Assembly: GCA_025450555.1 (NCBI GenBank)
Contig: JANWHF010000011.1
Coordinates: 1 to 37,042 of the forward strand
Direction: 5' to 3'
Source: Tepidisphaeraceae bacterium
GTDB lineage: Bacteria > Planctomycetota > Phycisphaerae > Tepidisphaerales > Tepidisphaeraceae
Length of the DNA: 37,042 bases
The notes under the pieces were generated by a model. That model was not told the origin of the DNA. It saw nothing but the letters and a program-made list of their open reading frames with translations, and ran no database searches. The position numbers and the translations under genes were made by a program. Positions within the stretch are counted from its first letter, which is position 1; each line of letters opens with the position of its first letter. Of this stretch, positions 1-7,646 are shown in pieces.

Positions 1-783
1 CGCGCGCTGATGGCTTTGGAAGTGGCTGCGCTCTCGATGGCATCGGAACAGGAAGCGAAGGCAGTCGCGAAGAGTTCGCTGCACATCACGCTCGACATCG
101 CTGAGCAGTCGATGCAGCGAAAGGCGATCGTCTACGATGGCACCGGCGACGAGCATTACGACGCCGCCAGCGCCCTGATTAAATCCATGCGGGGCAGCGA
201 CCCGGACGCGGCAGTCTACTGGGTGGCTCGCATGCTCGAAGCCGGCGAAGATCCCCGTTTCATCGCCCGGCGAATCGCCATTCTCGCCAGCGAAGACATT
301 GGCAATGCCGACCCGCAGGCCCTGCTCGTAGCGGCGGCAGCATACGACGTCGTCGAGCGCATCGGGATGCCCGAGGCGCAGCTTACTCTTGGCCAGGCCG
401 CCATTTACATGGCCACCGCTCCAAAGTCCAATGCCTCGGCCATAGCCATTTGGGGTGCCATGAAAGATGTCCGCGAAGGACGCACCCTCCCGGTCCCGCT
501 TCACCTCAAAGACACCCATTACAAAGGTGCCAAGCGGCTCGGCCATGGTGCCGACTACAAGTACGCCCATGACTTTGAAGGTGGATTTGTTGGACAGGAC
601 TACCTTGGAGTGGATAAAACTTACTATGAACCAACCGAACGAGGCCACGAGGCGGTATTGAGCAAACGACTGGCGGAGTGGCGTGCCCGAAAAGGCGCGC
701 AAGCCGCGGTCTCGCCCCCGACAGATGAAATAAAACCTACAGACGGCCCGCAACGTTCGGATTCCAAGCGCCCTGAGGCGTGA
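1..783 (+). CDS. rarA: Replication-associated recombination protein A, 3' part
   Basis: The reading frame is open from the first base, so the start lies outside the window; about 260 C-terminal residues are visible. The visible part matches the region after the AAA+ core of RarA/MgsA (Mgs1/WRNIP1 family), which acts at stalled replication forks. It contains the KAIVYDGTGDEHYDAASA stretch, the segment with EDPRFIARR and SEDIGNADP, and the QAAIYMATAPKSNA and HYKGAKRLGHG motifs typical of the MgsA C-terminal and tetramerisation domains. The Walker motifs should lie upstream and cannot be checked. The hydrophilic tail after YKYAHDFEGGFVGQDYL is variable in the family. An 87-bp gap separates it from the next gene on the same strand, so co-transcription is possible. 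Identification is secure. Confidence 0.95.
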   Translation, partial: RALMALEVAALSMASEQEAKAVAKSSLHITLDIAEQSMQRKAIVYDGTGDEHYDAASALIKSMRGSDPDAAVYWVARMLEAGEDPRFIARRIAILASEDIGNADPQALLVAAAAYDVVERIGMPEAQLTLGQAAIYMATAPKSNASAIAIWGAMKDVREGRTLPVPLHLKDTHYKGAKRLGHGADYKYAHDFEGGFVGQDYLGVDKTYYEPTERGHEAVLSKRLAEWRARKGAQAAVSPPTDEIKPTDGPQRSDSKRPEA

Positions 784-870
784 AAGATTATCCCCGCCAA
801 AGGCCGAAAGTAGAATAGCGGCCCGGCGTGGAGCGGGGGGCGGGAAAACCGCCGACGAGGAAGCGACGTA

Positions 871-1470
871 ATGATGGATATGAATAGTAAGGCAGTAGTT
901 CGCCGGCAGTTGCGGGATGTCTTGGCGGCTATGAATGATGAGCAGCGTCATGCGCACAGCTTGGCCGCCTGTTCGCTTCTGGCCGCCAGTCCGGAATTCC
1001 GCGCGGCCCGCGTGGTGATGCTTTATCTCTCCACTCCAACTGAAATTGATACGTCTCCCCTCGCACTTAAATGTTGGCAGCAGAATAAGACGGTGGTTGT
1101 CCCGAAGGTCAGCTGGGACCAGCGACGGATGCTGCCCGTTGAAATCACCAGCCTTCAGGCGGGCATGACGATTACCGGCCCCAACATTCGCGAGCCGATT
1201 TCCGGTAAGCCGATTCCTGTCGATCTGATCGATCTGGTGGTCGTGCCCGGCATGGGCTTCACGCGCAAAGGCTATCGCATCGGCCGCGGAATGGGCTTCT
1301 ACGACCGCTTCCTCGCGCAGGCTGAATTTATCGGACTCTCCTGCGGGTTGGCCTTCGAGGAGCAACTCATCGATAACATCCCCGTGCTTGACCACGACAT
1401 GCCCCTGAGTATGCTGGTGACCGACCGAGGGATCCTGCGCTTCGCTTCGCATTGCATCGAGCAGGCTTGA
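871..1470 (+). CDS. 5-formyltetrahydrofolate cyclo-ligase
   Basis: This is a 199-residue protein of the MTHFS/YgfA family. It converts 5-formyl-THF to 5,10-methenyl-THF with ATP hydrolysis, recycling folate in the cytoplasm. The signature lies near residues 125-150: VPGMGF, then KGYRIGRGMGFYDRFL, which forms the nucleotide-binding and substrate loop. The N-terminal basic helix (KAVVRRQLRDVL) and the LYLSTPTEIDT strand are also typical. Three ATGs lie close together (871, 874, 880). The AGGAA stretch near 858-862 best supports the first two. Length is normal for the family. A weak GGCGG/CCGCC hairpin (839-853) precedes the ribosome site and has no assigned role. Confidence 0.95.
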   Translation: MMDMNSKAVVRRQLRDVLAAMNDEQRHAHSLAACSLLAASPEFRAARVVMLYLSTPTEIDTSPLALKCWQQNKTVVVPKVSWDQRRMLPVEITSLQAGMTITGPNIREPISGKPIPVDLIDLVVVPGMGFTRKGYRIGRGMGFYDRFLAQAEFIGLSCGLAFEEQLIDNIPVLDHDMPLSMLVTDRGILRFASHCIEQA

Positions 1471-1563
1471 GTGGAGAAACGAAGGCGGCGCGATCCTTTG
1501 GATTTGCGGGCCGTATCTCATTCTAAGCCGAATCACTCCCGATGAGAGAACATGGAGGTTCTC

Positions 1564-2808
1564 ATGAGCCGCTACACAGCACGCCGAATCAGCCGACCCT
1601 TGATCGCCGCCCTGGGCGTCACCATTGTTATTGGCGCCGCCGTTTACATTCACAAGCATCACAAGCCGAAGACGGTCGCCACTAATGTCCCGGCAGTTGC
1701 GCAGGCGAGCAAGTCTTCCAACGCCAAGCCGGTCGAGGTCAAACCGATTGACGTGAAGCCCGCGCCGGCCAAACCGACGCCGGTGGTCGTTGAGAAATCT
1801 CCGACCAATTCCGGGGGGCTGCTCGATTCGACTCCTAACACCGGCCTTGTCACGCAGACGCCCACGGCCGCAATGAACACCGCGACCGGCAGCCGAAGCA
1901 TCGCCAACGCCGGCTCGACGACGTCTGCCCCGACCACGCAACCCGATTCGCACGATCCTTCCAACGACACCGCTGTCGCCTCGGTTAACGATGCGCCGCT
2001 CATCCCCGACAACAGCAAGGGTGGCAACGCCTTCCCCGTGTCGGCTGATGACCTGTCCCGGGGACGAAAGGAAAAGGATGCCGGCCATCTGCTGACCGCG
2101 CGGGAATTGATCAACAATTCGCTGCTCTCGGGGCAGTTGAGCGACGGCGACGCCGAAGCGGCGCGCAGCATGCTCAGCGAGCTTTCGCAGGAGATGCTCT
2201 TCACGCGCAAGCAGGTTCCCGGCGACCCGTACACCGATCTCTATCAGATTCAAAACGGCGATCGTCTTTCGCGCATCGCCGATCATCACAGCATCCCCTG
2301 GCCCCTGCTGCTTCGTATCAATGGAATGAGCGACGCTCGCCGGATTCAAGCGGGCCGATCGCTCAAGGTGATCAACGGCCCGTTCCATGCGGTCGTGAAC
2401 AAGAGCAAATTCCGTCTCGATTTGTACCTGGGCAATCCCGGCGGGCCGGGCTCGATGTTCGTCCGCTCGTTCGCGGTGGGCCTGGGTCGAGAAAATTCCA
2501 CGCCGACTGGCCTTTGGGTCGTGCAGCAAGGGAACAAGGCCCACCCCGCCACCTATTACAGCCCGCGCGGCGAAGGCGTCATCGCCGCTAACGATCCCAA
2601 GAATCCGCTGGGCGGATACTGGATGGGCATCACCGGTCTGGAAGGCAATGCCGTCGGTAAATCCTCCTATGGAATCCACGGTACCATCGACCCCGATTCC
2701 ATCGGCAAGCAATCGTCCATGGGCTGCATTCGCCTGGGTCATGAAGACATCGCCTTCCTCTACGACATTCTGGTCGAAGGCAAGAGCAAGGTGATGATCA
2801 AGGATTGA
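1564..2808 (+). CDS. LysM and L,D-transpeptidase (YkuD) protein
   Basis: A predicted cell-envelope enzyme that would form 3-3 crosslinks in peptidoglycan or attach proteins to it. I chose the ATG at 1564 over 1552 because GGAGG at 1554-1558 is well spaced for it; this gives 414 residues. Order: an N-terminal membrane anchor (about residues 13-30, LIAALGVTIVIGAAVYI), a long Pro/Lys/Ser/Thr-rich linker, a helical stretch, a LysM domain (YQIQNGDRLSRIADHHSIPW to IQAGRSLKVI), then the YkuD domain. The catalytic signature is HGTID ... SSMGCIRL, with Cys388 as nucleophile and the His of the GIHGT motif nearby. The gene converges on the GH172 gene with a 16-bp gap. No strong terminator is visible between them. 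Confidence 0.93.
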   Translation: MSRYTARRISRPLIAALGVTIVIGAAVYIHKHHKPKTVATNVPAVAQASKSSNAKPVEVKPIDVKPAPAKPTPVVVEKSPTNSGGLLDSTPNTGLVTQTPTAAMNTATGSRSIANAGSTTSAPTTQPDSHDPSNDTAVASVNDAPLIPDNSKGGNAFPVSADDLSRGRKEKDAGHLLTARELINNSLLSGQLSDGDAEAARSMLSELSQEMLFTRKQVPGDPYTDLYQIQNGDRLSRIADHHSIPWPLLLRINGMSDARRIQAGRSLKVINGPFHAVVNKSKFRLDLYLGNPGGPGSMFVRSFAVGLGRENSTPTGLWVVQQGNKAHPATYYSPRGEGVIAANDPKNPLGGYWMGITGLEGNAVGKSSYGIHGTIDPDSIGKQSSMGCIRLGHEDIAFLYDILVEGKSKVMIKD

Positions 2809-2824
2809 GCTGCCTGTTCTGCAA

Positions 2825-3799
2825 TTACCATTCATATACCCACGCGTAGGTCGTATACGTCGTGGCTTTCGGGTTGCCAAAGACATGATTGCCGGCTTTC
2901 TCGCCGCATCGACAAGTCAGGCGCAATCCCTTCTGGAAGAAAATCGGATCGTCGTCGTGGAAGCGGTAGGCCGAGAAGCTGTGGTCCTTGGGATCAAAAT
3001 GCGTCAGCCCTGAAATCGGCGTGTGGTATCGGCCGCGATCGAAGTAGTAAGTCCCCAGGAAATAATCCTCGAGCCCCGATGAAAGCATCAGCGGCTCTTT
3101 TTCACCGTTCAGGTAGCCGCGCATCTGCGCCTCGAGATAGTTGAAATTCCCGTCCGCGCATCGCGCCGCAATCACCACCAGGTATAGCGCCCCAGCCTTG
3201 GACGAATTGCACAGATCAAATTCCTCCAGCGGCTGCGCGGTGTAATCCTCGCGTTTGTACAGATGCAGTCGCGCCTGCGGCGGCAGCTTCACGCCGCCCA
3301 CGGTGATCGGCAGATTCTCGGTCCCGCGGATGATCCACCAGAAATCGGGATTGCCGGCGATTCCTTTGCCCATCTGCGCCGTTACGCGAATGCCATTGGA
3401 GAAGGGAACGCGGAAGGTGTTGTAGATTCCGTTGCCGTGGCCGATCTTTCCCATGCGGGCGATGCCCCAGGGCGCATCCTGATCGCCAAAGCCGATGCCG
3501 TGGCCCATCCCCAATTCCATGTCAATTGAGGCATTGGCTTCGCCATCGACGTAAACGCGGATGCGGGTCTTCTCCCAGCCATTGAAGTTGCCGCCGAACC
3601 ACATGTGCGTCAGGCAGCCTGCGCCTTCGCGCTGGGAAAGCAGGCCCTCCTTTCCATCCGCCATCGGCCGCAGTTCCTTGCCGGCGGTGCCGAAGGTTTT
3701 GAGCAAGGAGAGATCGTCGACCTGCTGCGCCTGCGCGCTTTGGCAGGTCACCGTGGATATCAATGCGAGCGCGCCCAGAAGAATCGAAAGAGCCTTCAT
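2825..3799 (-). CDS. Secreted DUF2961 / glycoside hydrolase family 172 protein
   Basis: This is a 324-residue protein with a signal peptide (MKALSILLGALALIS... ending near AQAQ), so it is exported. It matches DUF2961, now GH172, whose known members act on fructofuranosyl or arabinofuranosyl linkages (difructose dianhydride, D-arabinan). Two likely catalytic glutamates are Glu223 (FNYLEAQ) and Glu244 (SSGLEDYF). They are 21 residues apart, the same spacing I recall for the catalytic Glu270/Glu291 pair of the Bifidobacterium enzyme. The ATG at 3799 has an excellent GGAGG upstream and overlaps the stop of the preceding gene in ATGA, so the two are translationally coupled. The frame stays open far upstream, but that part is a shadow of the neighbour. 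Substrate cannot be told from sequence. Confidence 0.85.
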   Translation of the reverse strand: MKALSILLGALALISTVTCQSAQAQQVDDLSLLKTFGTAGKELRPMADGKEGLLSQREGAGCLTHMWFGGNFNGWEKTRIRVYVDGEANASIDMELGMGHGIGFGDQDAPWGIARMGKIGHGNGIYNTFRVPFSNGIRVTAQMGKGIAGNPDFWWIIRGTENLPITVGGVKLPPQARLHLYKREDYTAQPLEEFDLCNSSKAGALYLVVIAARCADGNFNYLEAQMRGYLNGEKEPLMLSSGLEDYFLGTYYFDRGRYHTPISGLTHFDPKDHSFSAYRFHDDDPIFFQKGLRLTCRCGEKAGNHVFGNPKATTYTTYAWVYEW

Positions 3800-5082
3800 G
3801 TCTGTCCTCCATCCGCAAGAAGCGAAAAATGTTGGCGAGGCGGAACGATCGCGCGATACTGATTGAACCAGACGAAAAAGTCGAACAATCGCAGCCGCCA
3901 GCGAAGGGCAAAAGGCGGCTTGGGAAATACATGCCCCGCCAGGATCGAAAGCACCGCGCGATGCACCTGCATCGGCCCCCGCCCGTTGAGAAACAGCTCG
4001 CGGAAGGAATGCTGGTAATACTGGCGGATCAATTTGAAATAGACGCGCGTGCCGCCGTCGACGAAACGGATGTATCGCTTGCGCGCCGAGGCATGTGAGC
4101 TTTTCCCCTTCAGGATTCCGACGACTGCTCGTGCCGCTTCGCGGGCCGCGAGCATGCTCAAACAGACACCGGTCGAAAAAATAGGATCCAGAAAAGCGGC
4201 TGCATCCCCAATCAAAAAATAGCCCGGCCCCGCATAGGGCCGGCAGGCATAGCTGAAATCGGCGATGACCTGATTGGTGGATGGGCCGGTGGCATTGTTC
4301 ATCCGATCTGCAATGGCCGGACATCGTTTAATCGACCATTCCAGCATTCGATCTGCTGATATGCCAATCTGTCTTGCAAGCCCACTATTTGCAACAAATC
4401 CGATGCTCGTCTGCTTTTGGTTTATCGGAATCGCCCAGAACCAGCCCTCCTCGCACATGACGATCAGCGGATACCCCTCTTCGGTGCCCGGGCGCCGCTT
4501 CACATTTTCAAAATGCTCGAAATAGGCCACCTTCTGAAATATCGCATCGGCATAGGTCTTCCTGATGCGAAGATGCCGGGCCACCACCGTCGCCTGCCCG
4601 CTGGCGTCCAGCAAGTACCGGCCCCGGATGACGCCATCATCCGTCTCCACCGCGACATCATTATCCGCGAGAGTTTGAATCGATTTGACGCTCGTCCTCT
4701 CCCGCACCTCCGCTCCACGTGCCTTGGCCTGCTCGATGAGCATCGCATCGAATCCCGCTCGCTCCACATTGTAAGTCGGCGCGCCAGGAAGCAATCCCAA
4801 ATCAAACGGGAAGCAGGTTCCCTCCATCTCATGCCCCATCGAAAACTCGATCCCCAGCTTGCTCACGCAAGGGACCGATTTCATCGCGTCGCCCAATCCC
4901 AGCTCTTCGATGAGCGATCCATTTCTCGGCAGAAGCGATTCTCCAATTCGAAATCGCGGGAAACTCGATTTCTCCAGGATCAGCACCCGCAACCCCGCCT
5001 GCGCGCAGACCATTCCTGCCGTCGCCCCACCCGGGCCGGCTCCGATCACAATCGCGTCAAAAATGGGCGTCGAAGAAATCAA
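3796..5082 (-). CDS. FAD-dependent halogenase-like oxidoreductase
   Basis: A 428-residue flavoprotein. The N-terminal GAGPGG at 14-19 is the Rossmann FAD site. FPRFRIGESLLP (41-52), GWFWAIP (about 212-218) and GDAAAFLDPIFSTG are hallmarks of the flavin-dependent halogenase / geranylgeranyl reductase group, and the GWxWxIP motif favours the halogenases. Lys75 (SKLGIEF) lies where tryptophan halogenases carry their catalytic lysine (Lys79 in PrnA and RebH); this placement is by eye. Related non-halogenating monooxygenases or prenyl reductases remain possible. The start is TTG at 5082: an in-frame stop lies six bases upstream and a GGCGGG stretch precedes it. Its stop overlaps the start of the GH172 gene by four bases. 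The pairing of a halogenase-like enzyme with a secreted glycosidase is unusual. Confidence 0.75.
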   Translation of the reverse strand: MISSTPIFDAIVIGAGPGGATAGMVCAQAGLRVLILEKSSFPRFRIGESLLPRNGSLIEELGLGDAMKSVPCVSKLGIEFSMGHEMEGTCFPFDLGLLPGAPTYNVERAGFDAMLIEQAKARGAEVRERTSVKSIQTLADNDVAVETDDGVIRGRYLLDASGQATVVARHLRIRKTYADAIFQKVAYFEHFENVKRRPGTEEGYPLIVMCEEGWFWAIPINQKQTSIGFVANSGLARQIGISADRMLEWSIKRCPAIADRMNNATGPSTNQVIADFSYACRPYAGPGYFLIGDAAAFLDPIFSTGVCLSMLAAREAARAVVGILKGKSSHASARKRYIRFVDGGTRVYFKLIRQYYQHSFRELFLNGRGPMQVHRAVLSILAGHVFPKPPFALRWRLRLFDFFVWFNQYRAIVPPRQHFSLLADGGQT

Positions 5083-5106
5083 ATGTCATCCCGCCATCGC
5101 CCTGCG

Positions 5107-5238
5107 TGCATCACAATGCATCAAAGACAACATTTTTGATGCACGGATGATGCATCACTCGAAAGGGTTCACCCGCGAAATTCGCCTGATTTCGAGGGTT
5201 GCGTTGCCGTCATGCATCAAAATGCATCGTTTTGCATC
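5107..5238. promoter_or_regulatory. TGCATCA motif cluster, helically phased
   Basis: TGCATC occurs on the + strand at 5107, 5117, 5151, 5213, 5223 and 5233. The reverse complement GATGCA occurs at 5138 and 5149, the latter forming the palindrome GATGCATC at 5149-5156. Most copies extend to TGCATCA. The runs 5107/5117 and 5213/5223/5233 repeat every 10 bp, about one helical turn, so a protein would meet them on one face. Eight copies of a hexamer in 132 bp is far above chance. The cluster starts 25 bp upstream of the flavoprotein start, so it probably overlaps that promoter. Tandem phased half-sites recall OmpR/PhoB-type operators, but the motif matches none I know. An iteron array is a less likely reading. 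Confidence 0.6.
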
Positions 5239-5456
5239 ACTTTTTCGATTTTTCTCCTTCTTCGCCCGGATTTAACATTTCGCACCTCACCAGAACGCAG
5301 CAATTGTTGCAATATCACCGACATCGAGTGTCGAGCTGTGCTGTCGCCTGCTGCGGCCTGGCACACTTTCTCGCCTCGCTCATGTGACGAAACCTCTGGG
5401 AACTGAACCGAGCTCTGTTGCTTGGCCAACTCCGTCTTACCCATGCAGTCGCTCAT
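5217..5456 (-). CDS. Possible small basic protein, doubtful
   Basis: An open frame of 79 codons from an ATG at 5456 with GGGGAAG upstream. It begins MSDCMGKTELAKQQ and ends in a very basic stretch (SGRRRRKIEKVMQ). It is on the same strand as the flavoprotein pair and would be its first gene, but its last codons run through the TGCATCA repeats. The sequence has no recognised domain and codon use is not strongly biased. It may be chance coding in a regulatory region. Confidence 0.2.
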   Translation of the reverse strand: MSDCMGKTELAKQQSSVQFPEVSSHERGEKVCQAAAGDSTARHSMSVILQQLLRSGEVRNVKSGRRRRKIEKVMQNDAF

Positions 5457-5586
5457 AGATACTTCCCCGAACCAAGACCAATTAATCACTGCACGATAAT
5501 ACCCAAACATAGTGCGAACATCAACTTTATTCCGAACATTTTTTGTGGATTTTTTGCGATTGTATCATCAATTGCAGAAATGAGTT

Positions 5587-5769
5587 GTGAGAGTGAACGC
5601 AGCGCCCCACGGCGTTGCGGGACGGCAGATTCTACTGGAAGAACCATATCCCACACGACTTCTTGGTGTGCTGCAGGCCCTGCAGTCGATTCAACCTGTT
5701 GTCGAGCTGATAATTCACGCCCTGGCACGACTGCGCCACCGCCTCTTGTCCTGCGATATCGCATCCTGA
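5587..5769 (+). CDS. Possible 60-residue leader ORF, doubtful
   Basis: A GTG-initiated frame that ends in TGA overlapping the ATG of the next gene (TGATG, 5767-5771), an arrangement typical of translational coupling. The main gene has no clear ribosome site of its own, which makes coupling attractive. The peptide has a leucine- and arginine-rich helical C-terminal half (LLGVLQALQSIQ, ALARLRHRLL) and no recognised domain. All frames are fairly open here, so chance is a serious alternative. Confidence 0.2.
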   Translation: MRVNAAPHGVAGRQILLEEPYPTRLLGVLQALQSIQPVVELIIHALARLRHRLLSCDIAS

Positions 5770-7364
5770 TGATGTGCGGCATGCGGGACACAATCGTCGG
5801 CAATTTCATCGGTTTTTTCGTTCTGGTTCTGGTTCTATCCACGGGCGCCTGGGCGCAGGAGCGGGCGAGTGGTTATTTCGCGATTCAGGTGGTAGACGAC
5901 CAGACGGGGCGCGGCGTGCCGCTGGTGCAACTGCAGACAACGAGCATGGTGTCGTATTACACCGATTCCAGTGGGCTGGTGGCGTTTGATGAGCCGGGGC
6001 TGATGAACCGGAAGGTGTGGTTTGGCGTCGATAGTCCGGGATACGAGTACCCGGCCGATTTCCTGGGCAGCCGGGGGGTTTCGCTGGAGACCAGGCCGGG
6101 CGGAAGCGCGACGATCAAGATCAAGCGGCTCAACATTGCCGAGCGGCTGTATCGCATGACGGGTCAGGGGATTTATCGCGACACGGTGATGCTGGGTCGC
6201 AAGGCGCCGATTTCTGAGCCGTTGCTCAACGCGCAGGTGACGGGGCAGGACAGCGTTCTCAATGCCATCTATGAGGGGAAGCTTTATTGGTTTTACGGGG
6301 ACACGGGTCGAATTTCGTATGCCTTGGGCAACTTCTCGACGACCGGGGCGACGACCGAACTTCCGGCCGCCATCGATCCGTCGGTCGGATTCAATTTGCA
6401 CTACTTCGCCGGCAAAGACGGCTTCGTGCGGCCGATGGCGCCGATGAAAGGCGAGGGCGTGGTCTGGGTCGGCGGGATCGTCGTGCTTTCCGACGAATCG
6501 GGCCACGAGCGCATGCTCGGTTTTTTCCAGCGACGGCGCGGGATGGGGGCTGTGCTCGAAAACGGGTTTATCGTTTTCAACGATCAGAAGGAGCAGTTCG
6601 ACAAGCTGACGGATGTTCCGATCGATCCTCCCATCGAGCCCACCGGCACGGGTATGCCGCTCCGCGTGAAAGAGAAGGGAGGGACCGAATATGTCGTCTT
6701 CACCGCGCCGTACCCTGCGTTGCGGGTCAAGGCGGACATGAATTCTTACGTGAACTTGAGCGGTTACGAAGGGTTCACCTGTCTCAAGCCCGGGACTCAT
6801 TTCAACTCAGCGGCATCTGCCGAGCTGGATCGGGATTCGAATGGGAAGCTCACCTGGGGCTGGAAGCGAGATACGTCGCCGTTGAACCCGATGGAGCAGG
6901 AGAAGTTGATCGCTGCGGGGAAGATGAAGCGTGACGAGTCGCCGCAGCGATTGCAGGATGTCGAAACGGGCAAGCCGGTGCTGATCAACAACTGCTCCTG
7001 CTTCTGGAATGAGTATCGCAAGAAATACGTAATGATCGCGTGTCAGTCGTTAGGTGCGACCGTGCTTGGAGAGATCTGGTACAGCGAGTCGGATCATCCG
7101 GAGGGGCCGTGGGTGAATGCCCGCAAGATTATCACCCACGTCGATCAGAAGAACGGCCCGCACGATTTTTACAACGTGACGCAGCACCCGTTCTTTGACC
7201 GTGAAGGCGGCCGGGTGATTTATCTCGAAGGGACATATGTCAACACGTTTTCGGGCAATCCCCGTGTCACGCCTTATTATGAATACAACCAAATCATGTA
7301 CCGCCTGGATTTGAGCGATCCGAGGTTGAAGTTGACCGGCGCGAGCGCGACGGAAAGAAAATGA
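5769..7364 (+). CDS. Secreted propeller-like protein of unknown function
   Basis: About 531 residues. A hydrophobic signal peptide (MRDTIVGNFIGFFVLVLVLS, ending near GAWAQ) indicates export. Starts at 5769, 5772 or 5781 are all possible; none has a strong ribosome site, and the frame upstream of 5769 does not look like protein. After the signal, about residues 30-115 (FAIQVVDDQTGRGVPLVQL...) resemble a carboxypeptidase-regulatory-like beta domain. The rest has repeated Tyr/Trp-rich strands (EGKLYWFYGDTG, EIWYSESDHPEGPW, YEYNQIMYRLDL) like five-bladed beta-propeller glycosidase-type proteins (GH43/DUF4185-like). I cannot name a catalytic residue or substrate. It is divergent from the GH172 pair, so shared control over a glycan-related task is possible. 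Confidence 0.75.
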   Translation: MMCGMRDTIVGNFIGFFVLVLVLSTGAWAQERASGYFAIQVVDDQTGRGVPLVQLQTTSMVSYYTDSSGLVAFDEPGLMNRKVWFGVDSPGYEYPADFLGSRGVSLETRPGGSATIKIKRLNIAERLYRMTGQGIYRDTVMLGRKAPISEPLLNAQVTGQDSVLNAIYEGKLYWFYGDTGRISYALGNFSTTGATTELPAAIDPSVGFNLHYFAGKDGFVRPMAPMKGEGVVWVGGIVVLSDESGHERMLGFFQRRRGMGAVLENGFIVFNDQKEQFDKLTDVPIDPPIEPTGTGMPLRVKEKGGTEYVVFTAPYPALRVKADMNSYVNLSGYEGFTCLKPGTHFNSAASAELDRDSNGKLTWGWKRDTSPLNPMEQEKLIAAGKMKRDESPQRLQDVETGKPVLINNCSCFWNEYRKKYVMIACQSLGATVLGEIWYSESDHPEGPWVNARKIITHVDQKNGPHDFYNVTQHPFFDREGGRVIYLEGTYVNTFSGNPRVTPYYEYNQIMYRLDLSDPRLKLTGASATERK

Positions 7365-7426
7365 AGTGGGCGGGCGCATTGTTCAAACCGCGTTTGCAGT
7401 TTCGCGCTTGACCCTCAAGGCCCCTT

Positions 7427-7538
7427 CTGTCCACGCCGGGGCAAAGGGTACTCCCGTCGCCCCGGATCTGCGTGCGCTTCTCAATGCGCGTTCGGAGATC
7501 CGGGGCGGCGCGAGTAGGCTTTGCCCCGGCGTGGACAG
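7427..7538. repeat. 112-bp long hairpin element
   Basis: A perfect 20-bp inverted repeat (7427-7446 against 7519-7538, beginning CTGTCCACGCCGGGG) encloses a second perfect 12-bp pair (7458-7469, CGCCCCGGATCT, against 7496-7507) and a small GCGC-ended tip. The nested arms make a near-complete cruciform. It sits between convergent genes, so it could stop transcription in both directions, but there is no T-run. Its size and symmetry also fit a MITE or a REP-like palindromic repeat. Confidence 0.75.
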
Positions 7539-7581
7539 CAAGCACCTTTTATTGGTCGAGTGAAAACAGCAACCACAATGA

Positions 7582-7617
7582 TTACGCCTTCCTGATCTTG
7601 CGACCGGGAAGGCGTAA
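7582..7617. terminator. Possible bidirectional terminator hairpin
   Basis: A perfect 11-bp inverted repeat, TTACGCCTTCC at 7582-7592 and GGAAGGCGTAA at 7607-7617, with a 14-base loop. It lies in the convergent gap, 30 bp downstream of the leftward gene's stop. There is no strong T-run, so intrinsic termination is plausible but unproven. Confidence 0.4.
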
Positions 7618-7646
7618 GCGACAGGACTGCTTCTGGGACCGCGCGG

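Larger units (their letters stand above)
5083..5768. other. Long divergent intergenic region
   Basis: About 690 bp separate the leftward flavoprotein/GH172 pair from the rightward propeller-like gene. The region is AT-richer than its neighbours. It holds the TGCATCA cluster (5107-5238), T-rich tracts around 5527-5570 and one DnaA-box-like TGTGGAT at 5544-5550. Two small open frames inside it are weakly supported and listed separately. I see no recognisable RNA gene, terminator or mobile-element end. Its size suggests heavy regulation rather than a missed large gene. Confidence 0.6.

Noticed and set aside
783-870. A 6S RNA gene upstream of the 5-formyltetrahydrofolate cyclo-ligase gene, as in enterobacteria
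   Set aside because: The gap is only 87 bases, too short for 6S RNA, and shows only a weak 5-bp hairpin.
3800-4324. Long N-terminal extension of the GH172 gene
   Set aside because: Those codons lie antiparallel in another frame of the flavoprotein gene; the signal peptide and GGAGG site fix the start at 3799.
5520-5590. Replication origin or iteron-type origin
   Set aside because: Only one DnaA-like box (TGTGGAT) is seen near AT-rich sequence, and no replication gene is adjacent.
5418-5768. N-terminal extension of the propeller-like protein
   Set aside because: The sequence has no protein-like character and precedes a good signal peptide.
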